From Marasmius tenuissimus (Eukaryota > Basidiomycota > Agaricomycetes > Agaricales > Marasmiaceae), in contig JAQOTA010000035.1 of NCBI GenBank assembly GCA_029532415.1, positions 62,001-126,000 of the forward strand: a stretch of 64,000 nucleotides of DNA. Reading direction: 5' to 3'. Under the pieces are notes generated by a model. It did not search any database. It was not told where the DNA came from and worked only from the letters and a program-made list of their open reading frames with translations. A program made the translations under genes and the position numbers. Shown here in pieces: positions 55,430 through 64,000 of this stretch (position 1 is its first letter; each line of letters starts with the position of its first letter).

Positions 55430-56024
55430 AGTCTTGTCCCATACCCGAGAACTCAAAACGTCATTTCCTCTAAATTCGCGAGGAGATAGAGGTCTACTAA
55501 AGCGCCGATCAGAGGTCGTTCTATCGAAAGGCGAAACATCGTTTGTAGATTCCATAGCTTGAGGCAGAGAGCGGATGCGAAGCCGCTAATTTGATCGGCT
55601 TTGTGGTGAATGCTGCCGGGAGTCTTGTCCAGGTGAGGAATCCCATAACCTCAATGCTTTCCCATGGCTAGTTCTGCTTATTCTTAATATCGTAGGCAAA
55701 ACGAACAGGTCGTTGGCCGAATACCGCCTGTGGTGAAATGTGGATCTAATCTCCCTAACCAGGCCAGCCTCAACTGAGACAAACCATCTCTAGACCATTC
55801 GCGAACGTCATGGAAAAGACCGTCGCATGCATAGTAGCCAACTTCCTGCTCGAAGCAGGGGCTTCAAGATCTGCACGAACCTGGAGATATCTCTATCACA
55901 GGCAAGATCAAACAACTCAACGATGAACGCATTGCCCCTGTCGTCGATGTTGCTGGCAACATTGTCTTTCTCGACTCGAGCGTTCAGGCTAAAAACATCT
56001 ACGTACAACAGTTCAAGGGCTGAA
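55430..56024 (+). pseudogene. Decayed copy of the secreted HNH-like family
   Basis: It matches exon 3 (GGTCGTTCTATCGAAAGGCG, coding RGRSIERR, then a FHSLRQRA-like piece and a stretch equal to AAGNLVQ) up to a GT donor near 55630. It then matches the exon 4 area near 55700-55740 and exon 5 (ADVM-like GAACGTCATGGAAAAGACCG). The copy ends with the segment encoding FLDSSVQAKNIYVQQFKG, closing at a TGA near 56022. Multiple frameshifts are present, and the Asp-His of the motif is not recoverable. A hydrophobic frame near 55258-55320 (LLLMILAVISSAQV) may be a signal-peptide exon. Confidence 0.75.
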
Positions 56025-59000
56025 GGCTAATCAACTTCCCTTTGTACTGGGTGAAATGATAATCGAGGCTAAACCTCAGGAGAGCTTGAAGGCGAGGTGG
56101 GGCTTCCCATCGGTACGAATACTTTGAGAGAAGATCTCTGATTTCTTAGGGCATCGACTTAGTCTTTCAGCATCCGGTGGTTGTGTAGCTGTCACCTCCG
56201 TTTACGACTGACTAATAACGAGAAGTTTCGAGGACGCATACTTAAAGTTCATGTAGAAATTCCTCAAGAATCCTATTGTCGACATGTCGCTCAGAGGGCA
56301 ACTTGTTCCCAACAAGCCGGCGGGAAACGAGATCATCAGGTACCCTCGGGAGTCAGGATTGATTGATATTGGTCGTGAGACTCCTATAGTGACCGATGAC
56401 GGCGGTCCCGAGTTGACTTCTCTTTCAAATTACCGCGTTTGTATATTGAAGGAAGACGTTGTGAGAGAGCTCATGCAGGTCGAGTCATTTAGAAGTCGAA
56501 GTACAACGAGGTTTTGTTAGGGTCAAAGAGAACCAATAGGAGGCTTAATCTCCGTCTGATGTCCGATTTTAGCGCGCGCTCGGAACTTGGAAGATCTTCC
56601 GTTGGTGGAATATCCGGCAGGCGCCCAAAACAATTCATCCGGACTTCACGTAGAATTTCGCTTTGCTCTTCATGACCTCCAGTGTCACTAAAGAGCACAA
56701 GCAAGTTGTAGGTATTTCGTCAGTCTTTCCCCGTCAGGATGATGCCGATATGCCGGTATCATGCGGTATCCATGTCGATTCTCATTCTGCCAGGCGCTAT
56801 GTTCTCCCGAGATTAGCTCACCAGTGGCACCAGTGTGGCGCCGTCTAATACCCGCCTTTTCTCACCATGGACACGCACTGAGTGAGTCAACCAGCTTCAT
56901 CGAATCCCGAACCTTCTTTAATCTTCAAAGCCTCCGTGCGCCACTAATCTTAGCTTCGGGACCTAACAACGGGTACGATCATGTCAGGGAAACCAAAAAG
57001 AATCGAAATCGTGAGTAATTTCAAAGTTTGTTTTGTGACCTAATTGAAGATGAGAGGGTATGGAGTATGTATTCTCTCGAAGCCGGGATGAACATCGGCA
57101 TCCCGCGAGTTTTGGTCTCATTGCAATTTGCCATATGAATGGTGAATTTTCTCAGCTGTACTTGGACTAAGCCCGGTGCCATCATCGTTCCTGAGAAGCT
57201 ACGCCGCTTCTTCACGACAATGCTCAGAACCGACCTGAATACAGTACACGCGTTCTTCGAGTCAGACCAAGCTCGGAGCTGTGGATATCTCTTACCTTTT
57301 CGACCAATACACATATCCGATTCCGTTAAATCCATTCAGATCTCACATTACTTACCTGATATATGCCGCTGAAGGAGCTCGTTCCCAAACTCAAGGAAAA
57401 TACTATGATCCTCTCCCGTCCTCCGACGGCGCTGGGTGCTCGCATAATAACTGGCGAAATGTTTACGTCGGATTGATGATACGCGACGACCAGGTGTCTG
57501 TACGTGGAAGGGTGTACTACAGTTTCTGAAGCTCGGTCCTTTCATTTACGAGCGATACCAAAATAACAGAGTTCTCAGATCCTCAAACAAATGCTAGCCA
57601 GCTCAAAAAGACGCTCGGGATTAGTGGATTCAATTGTTCTCCTTCAATCATGCGCTCGGTCCGAAGGAGTGTAAACCCGGCGCGTTCTTCACTCTTTTGT
57701 GATTCGGGAGTACTAAAGCTACGGGAGTAGGTATTGAGCGTTTACTCGAGGTAAGTTTGGGTTGATGTTATGGTCATGTCAGGGTCCGACCCTTTTCATT
57801 CAAAGTTCGACCTTCAAGGTTCCTTAAGGAGCATAACCGACCCAAGTGCTCGTACCGGGTCCCACCTTCCCGATTCCTTCAAATCAGAACGGGAAGGAAG
57901 GGTACGAGGTGGCGGCTAGTCCCCATTCTCCCGTCTGATCCGCTTCCTCGATGCTCGTACTTGCCATTTAGGTGTCCGTGTCCAAAACACTGGATACGGA
58001 GGAAACGTGTGGCGCCGAGGACTCGATCAGTCGGAAGAACTTCAATGATTAGGGAGGATGGGAAGAACCCTCTTTATGTCGGATGGTGTCATATGGCACA
58101 TGGCAAGGTGGGAGGAAACGGCCGATCGTCGGAGTTTTCGGTCTTGCATGCTGCAATTTATGGAAGTTCGTTTGTTCTGTCTGGGTTTAATGGATGCAGT
58201 TACTCGTTCGTTCCATTCTTCGAGATGGACGCCACAGGCCGCTTGGATAAGGTAATGGGGCGCCCTAAGAATCTCGCTTGAAATTTTCTTCCAAAGGAAC
58301 AAAAATCGACTAGAGATTGGATTTCTGGGATCCTATGGGGATTCTCTTCCAGTAATCTTGTTGCGTGCCGACTACGGGAGGTTTCTGCACCCAAATCGTG
58401 GGATGTCGCCACACCTGTTGGGAATGAGTTTCCAAACAAAAGGGGAAGCGAAGATTCTCATCCTCCTTGGGAATACCATTCCACCTTCCAGAGATATTTT
58501 TTCATACCCATACTCCGCTCATTGCGTCGACCTTGAGAGCTTGTTCGGCGTTGTTCTTACTAGTCTGAGTGTGGGAAGTATACAAGCTTCGCCGCCGGCC
58601 CAGGTACTGGTGGCGGTGCAACTGCTCATGTTGTACTTACCTGACCACGATGACAGTGCCAAGTTACAACGACTGAGACTAAGTACCACAGGGCTCGAAT
58701 AGGTGAACCTTTAAGCAATACAAAGTGTTTAGTTCAACCTCAAATGGGTATTGAAGCTGGCGAATGGAGTGCGTCACTCCGCCTTTCCAGAGATGAAATC
58801 ATCGACTAAAATTTGCAGGAAACCCATCCGGCAAGGACAGACGCTAGAACAATTGAGTTCTCTAGCTCGCTTTGGACATACTCAAGAGTGTGAGAACACA
58901 GTGTGGATGGAGTAGTGAGAGTAACATGACAACCTTTTCTACATCCGGTTCAGCAAATCTATCACTTAAGTGTTTGCTAGTTCAGTTATGGATCTGGTAT

Positions 59001-59840
59001 GGAACATCCAGACTCCGGACGCTTCGAAGTTCAAGATATTTCTCCACAATTGGTGATTGATGGGTGTTTCATGATCAGCCTGGAACATAAGCCGAGTGAC
59101 GATATGGAAACTTTCTCACTCTGGTTCTGAAGGGCGTTCGTGTTTCCGGGAAAGAAGTAACCACAACGTGCGATATGACCATTTAATTCACCACAGTATG
59201 GACATTCCCTCGAACATCACAGGTATACTGACATTGTGGCGCACCCTTGTCTCTCCGCCGGCTCATATTATCGTACACTTTCTTTATGTCCCTCTATCAC
59301 ACTCGAGATTCGGTTCTCGCTCGAAATTGTGCCAGCAAACTTCCATTGATCTCCGTATCTCGGTCTTGGGCTCTACAACTTTCTCCAGAATGGACGATAC
59401 TACTGTACGGCTAGGGCTCACGCTCATCTCCCTCTTTTTGGGTATTACTATATTTCCTTCGAGTTGATGCGTAATAGGGCTTTTGCATTACCGTTTCCTC
59501 GAGCTAAACTTCTTGTAGGTGAATGATGCGGTTCGCGAGTATACACGCTGAATCGTGTAGGACATGTCATCAAGGGAGCGTAAATGCCAGCAGTTTGACC
59601 ACTAATACTAAGGCTAGTGCTTACCCTGCACCCAGCGCTGATGTGGTTGCCGTGTATTGGGCAATTGGAATACAAGGACCCACTTTGGACCCATTACTCC
59701 GTTCAAACTTTTCCTCATACATCGGTGGCCTGCTTGGTACATTCGGAACCTTAACAAGAACTCACTGAACACCGTCCTTTTGCTATTCTCAGCTGGAATT
59801 GCTGGCGGTATGTCTGGCCGATGTCCCGATTTACCAGATC
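56025..59840. other. 3.8 kb without a recognised gene
   Basis: Scattered 60-115 codon frames occur on both strands. The most protein-like are plus 56284-56460 (VPNKPAGNEIIRYP, IVTDDGGPEL), plus 57139-57372, and plus 58058-58281 (GFNGCSYSFVPFFEMDA). Short exons of decayed genes are likely, but I could not identify a family or a consistent exon series. Confidence 0.4.
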
Positions 59841-59848
59841 ATAGCGGG

Positions 59849-59856
59849 TATAAAAA
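59849..59856 (+). promoter_or_regulatory. TATA box of the 59974 gene
   Basis: TATAAAAA lies about 120 bases before the ATG, matching the spacing in the paralogue at 4790. Confidence 0.55.
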
Positions 59857-59973
59857 CAATCGAACTAAGTGGGTGTTTCCTTACGCCGTGCGTCCTTTCC
59901 AGTCACCTACTTCCCTTTCCATTTCCCGACCCTTCTTTCTCTCCATTTCTTTGTCCCTAAGGCAGCATCTGAG

Positions 59974-61099
59974 ATGCTGGCCGTTCAGATCTTCACGAAA
60001 CTCTCGCTAATCCTTATCCTGCTGAGCGGGATATGCTCTGTTTTGGCCATCACGGAAAACGTATGTTCATGTCTCTAATCAATTCGCCAACTTGCTAATT
60101 GTTGGAATAACACAGACCTCGGCCGGTGGACTCCAGCTTCGTGCGGCAAAATCAAAGACGAGAGCCAAAGCTCCTCCGCCAGCAAAGCCAAAGGTCAACT
60201 CGAAAGCGAAAGCGAAGACGCCCAAGCCAAAGCCAGCCACACCAAAGGCGAAACCGGCAGTGGCAGGCAAGGCTAAGCCAAAGACGACAGTACCTGCGAA
60301 GGCTAGCCCCACTAAGACTTCACCGACAAAGTTGCCTCCCAAGACCGGTGATGGGAAGGTGATCCAACCGCCCTTGAAGTGTTGTTACTTCTTCGAATTC
60401 TCGCACGGTAGTCTTGCCCATTGCCCAAGAAAGAAAAACGCGATCTGGCTTTCGAGACCGTCGAGGAGATAGACACTTACTACGGCATCGGGAAGAGGGA
60501 GATGAACAGGGCTGTTACCATTCGAGGACGCTCTATCGAAAAGTGGACTAACGTTTGCGGGTTCCACGAGTTGAGGGATCAACCCTTCGCAGAGGCTAGA
60601 TGCCAGGCTGCTCTTCCCAACCTTTCATTTGTGCTTGACATTACTGGGAACCTTGTCAAAGTTCAGGTGGATATCTTGTTGTCGTTGTACTGGTTCGATG
60701 CTGACTCATGATGTAGCAAGGTGCAACTCCAATTCGCCCTCCAGACGTCGCCTGTGGTGAGTATGCTCATCCACAATACAACCTGAGCGTGCTTTAATCA
60801 ACGAACCCCTCCTAGACCACATCATCGAGCTCCAACTCGTCGCAGATGTCATGGAAAGGAAGCAAATCTGCGCCGCCGCCGAACGTATGCTCAAAGCAGC
60901 CGGTTTTATCCCCGGCAGAACTCCCAATCTGACACTGAAGATGAAGGAACTCATCGACGAGTTCGTCGTCCCTGCAGTCAATGGTGCGGATAACGTCGTT
61001 TTTCTTAACAATGCCATATATGGACCATCGCCTACATCTTGCAACAGTGATACGTGGCAAGCAAGTCGTCTTACTCTGCAACTCCCACCATTCACCTGA
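59974..61099 (+). CDS. Shorter paralogue of the secreted Lys/Pro-rich HNH-like protein
   Basis: Exons 59974-60060, 60116-60358, 60412-60666, 60717-60756 and 60816-61099 join in frame to 302 residues. Exon 1 has exactly the same length (87 bases) as in the gene at 4790. Residues 1-25 are a signal peptide ending Cys-Ser-Val-Leu-Ala. Then come a basic KPK/APK tract, RGRSIEKW, VCGFHELRD, and DHIIELQLVADVM with two downstream Cys. After DNVVFLNN the sequence departs from the paralogue. The Asn-x-x-Lys part of the motif and the last ~120 residues are replaced by a short unrelated tail ending at 61099. If the motif is catalytic, this copy is probably inactive or altered. The intact frame over five exons suggests it may still be expressed. 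Confidence 0.78.
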
Positions 61100-61626
61100 C
61101 TTCACGCTTTCCACCGGGTAAGTAATAACCAAACACGTCTCAGTCCTGTTCTCTTACTTCGAAATGGCTCCAGTTAGATTCACCTATCCTTGATGAAACA
61201 CGAAAGTCGCGACTCTGCCTGCTCAATTCACGATTTGACTCTGGACATTATCTCGCTTTTTCGTAGCTTCGACCGGGTGAATATCTCCGACATACCTGTT
61301 GAGTGGCGACAGTCGTTCCAGCCAGCCAAGCTCAGTCTGGCTGGATATGACGGGGATAGTCATCAGGAGAATAAAGTCGAGACCAAACGGCAAAGGCATG
61401 TTCACGCAATAGCTTCTCTTCTCGCACCTATACGTGGCCTACCATCTGACATCAGGAAAACTGTACATTCCTAATTTTGAAAACAACCGACTAATTTTCT
61501 CGAAAGATAGGGAAATCCTTGGCCACGGTCGGTAAGAGGGCAAATCCGGGTAATAACGACAATATGAACGAAATCGACACCGGTTATGAAAAGTTTACGC
61601 TCAAGTATTCAAAAGAAATGTCATTC
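61100..61626. other. No recognisable gene
   Basis: Short frames only. The right edge leads into the last exon of the Plavaka transposase on the other strand. Confidence 0.4.
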
Positions 61627-64000
61627 TCAGGCTGTATTGAAGTACATTCGGGTGTTCTTGAAGGGACTCAGGTAAAATGTAGTACAGGTGTCCAGCACGA
61701 ATTCTCGAGACCAATTAGGCGGAACAGCTCCCCCCCACTTCGGATAGAGGTTAGCACTCTGCTGTATCGTCTCTACGGGGAGAACTGAGAAAGCTTGCGA
61801 CCCATCCCTACGTAGCAGCGGCTTGACACGGTAGAGGCCCAAGTTTGGTTCAGGGTGCACAGAAAACTTGTTGAACCATTCCACGTATGCGAGATGTCCT
61901 GTAGGCTTTGTACCAGGGGCGAATAATCGAGAGAAATGCTTCCCTGGAAGCGCAAAGATGATACGGACTCGACCGATTTGCAGCCCTAAGCAGTAATATG
62001 AGAAAAGTTTCAAAAAAAGAGAAGGAAACGCACTCACCCCGCAGCAACTCAGCTGACGAAGACGTAGTACCCGCGTTCTGGAAACGAATGAGTGCCGCAT
62101 CAAAGTGGGATACCTGGGTAACATGGCCGGTATAACCAAAACGACGGGGCTGGGCAGCTACAACGTCCAGGGTCTCCGGACCATATAGCTCCTCGTTCCG
62201 GAACTTGATCTTATGCCAGACCTGGACGCTTCGAAATGGTAGGGAGAGAAAATGGGCCATATCTTGGACCTGTCCTTCATTTGTGAGACCTCGGTGGCGT
62301 GATATAAACTCTTTGATGGCGTACTCAATATGAGTAGCCCCGTACCCACCCGCAGTTACACTATCCACGAGTTTAGTGAGGGCAACTGTCTTGACTGTGG
62401 GGAACCGTGATAACTGAGGTGATAGTACGTACATCATGTCGGATAATGATCTTTGGGAGCCGGGGATTGTGTACCGCATCTCGGTTGTAGGTGAAGGTTC
62501 AGTGGGGTGGTGTGAGAGACTTTGAGTCAAGGTAGGCTGAGTATCCCTCCATTCCAGGTAGTTGGTGTGATGAATGACCTTCTCACGGCGCTCAAGCCAT
62601 CTTGTCATCTGAGCGTATTCATCTTTGCCATTTGATGCTCGGTAAGCATCCTTCGCAAAGTCAATATGGAGCCGCTCAGTGGTTTCTGTATTATAGTAGT
62701 CGCACGTTCCGTAGAGTTTAATAGCCCTGACATAATGACACAGAAAGTGGAGTTTGGGGATGTTGAAGTGCTCACAAACCCCCCAACTCAATGAATATTG
62801 CTTTGTTCTCATGGAACTTTGCGAGCGACGCTTCAAGCGAGGTCAGGGAGTCGTTGCTGTGTATGGGATAACAAGCCAAGTAGAGGAAGTCGAGGAGAGC
62901 GCGGGTGGATGTAAGAAGCATCTTTGACCGCGAAGGTAATAATCTCGGAGCATCAAGGATCAAATTGAGCAGAAACGTGCACATTTGCTTGTGCTCAAGA
63001 CCACTGATGCGAGAAAGAGAGGTGATACCCTTATGGAAGTGCCAAATGCCATGGTTTGCTGGCAGGCGACGCACCCGGGCATCAATCTCATCTTCACCAA
63101 CAATGTCTGTGATCCATTGAATGAGATGCTTCATCACCCCCTGATAGAGCTGGTGGAGAAGATCGGGTGTGATGGAGCGGAAAATGTCGGTATATGGTAA
63201 ATCCTCCCAGAATGGGTGCTGAATGGGCTTTATGTTCGCATCCAAGCAAGCCTGCGACCACTCGGCTTTACCAACTAGTTGGGTTGCGTGAATAGCCTGT
63301 GTGGGATTGCGAAAATCCGCAGTAGGTGGGTATTGTTCGAGATTCTTCTTCTCCGCCAAACACAAAGGACAGTCCCTATAGTAGCTGCAGGTGGCGAGGA
63401 TCTGTTCTGGGTAATTCGCAACATGTGCTGCCAAAATTGGATGACACCTCCGTTTTACTCCATCTCCGCTTGCCAAAATGATACCATTCACACCTGCCTC
63501 CCTTAAAGGTGCGAGCAAGCTGCCCATACAAGCATGGAACAAGTTTGCGACTGCTCTTCAACGCGAGGCTTTTGTCACCATGTGTTTGAGTTGAGTAGTT
63601 GGAAGGTATGCGAGAAGGATTTGGCCTTGTTTCGAAGGTTTTCTCCTAATTTCCTTTGGTAGGTTCCCAATAGTGAGATCGACCGGGTAAGCAGTCTTAT
63701 TCCGAAAGAGTGTGATTTGTGTCTTATCACTAGACAAAATCACTGGGATGATGGTAGCGCCAGGTTTGTCACCTTCAAGCTGTTTCTGTGGTAATCATCA
63801 GACTCTGAACAGAGGACAGATATTTTGCCCCATGTACCTGGGTGCTCCACCACCACTTCCCAGTGTTCATGTGGTGATATAACCTCTGTGTCATATCAGC
63901 ATTGGAGTAGTGTTGCTCAGGGGTGATACACAGGTATGGTGCACACTTGGGTGTACCGTAGAGTGCTTTGATACAATTGAGAACAGGTTGGTGATAAATA
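61627..64000 (-). CDS. Plavaka-type transposase, incomplete at the window edge
   Basis: Read leftward from the window end. Near 63743-63560 is ILSSDKTQITLF, then YPVDLTIGNLPKEIRRKPSK and ILLAYLPTTQL. From 63542 come MFHACMGSLLAPLREAG, GDGVKRRCHPILAAHVANYPEQ, CPLCLAEKK, TPDLLHQLYQGVMKHLIQW, HFHKGITSLSRISG. From about 62800 come PKLHFLCHYVRAIKLYGTCDYYNTETTERLHIDFAKDAYR, with a last exon ending PNWSREFVLDTCTTFYLSPF. This is the order of Plavaka transposases, a CACTA-related fungal group, and the candidate catalytic acids (SSDK, TPDLLH, TTERLH) are present. Short introns explain the frame steps near 63550, 62800 and 62030. The N-terminal part lies beyond 64000. Confidence 0.88.

Noticed and set aside
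57961..58702. Overlapping 80-115 codon plus frames as a gene
   Set aside because: No consistent splice series or recognisable domain links them; left as unassigned sequence.

Overview
The window looks like a repeat-rich accessory region of a basidiomycete genome, most likely an Agaricomycete. Coding regions are cut by 50-65 bp GT-AG introns. The recognisable transposons (KDZ with cysteine clusters, Plavaka, Tc1/IS630-like, hAT, Harbinger-like and a chromodomain Ty3/Gypsy element) form a combination typical of mushroom-forming fungi. No rRNA, tRNA, CRISPR or bacterial-type operon was seen.

Only four genes look structurally complete: (i) a five-exon secreted lysine/proline-rich protein with an HNH-like motif (4790-6366); (ii) a three-exon SMP-30/gluconolactonase on the minus strand (8021-9194) with all expected metal and substrate residues; (iii) a three-exon single-pass membrane protein (48925-50444); and (iv) a shorter paralogue of (i) with a replaced tail (59974-61099). 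Broken copies of three of these families lie in the same window (6.5-6.9, 33.9-34.5, 54.9-56.0 kb), so the locus has undergone repeated local segmental duplication followed by decay.

Layout. 1-4.6 kb: low-complexity repeats and an inverted-repeat element. 4.7-9.2 kb: secreted-protein gene, chimeric pseudogene fragments and SMP-30. 9.3-13.1 kb: degenerate duplications, a small MITE and an LTR-like promoter piece. 13.8-19 kb: a truncated ORF with an NLR-associated N-terminal motif, a decayed hAT transposase and a decayed basidiomycete-specific gene with an internal tandem duplication. 19.3-23.6 kb: a 4.3 kb TA-flanked Tc1-like transposon whose transposase runs tail-to-tail with a passenger gene. 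24.07-33.14 kb: a complete 9.07 kb chromovirus (407 bp LTRs, GCTTC target duplication) with an extra ORF between integrase and 3' LTR. 33.9-43 kb: a membrane-protein pseudogene cut off beside a KDZ transposase, further KDZ-like debris and an 834 bp hAT-type MITE. 43.4-48.3 kb: an unrecognised cysteine-containing gene, Harbinger-like transposase and Myb/SANT partner remnants, and two MITEs. 48.9-61.1 kb: membrane-protein and secreted-protein families with more MITEs. 61.6-64 kb: a Plavaka transposase running off the window.

A cross-cutting signal is the damage pattern. The in-frame stops inside otherwise open transposon frames are all TGA or TAA, never TAG, and all nine differences between the two LTRs are transitions, five of them at CpG. 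This fits CpG-directed deamination of repeats. The most interesting candidate systems are the two-gene Tc1-like element, the 3' accessory ORF of the chromovirus, and the duplicated secreted HNH-like family.
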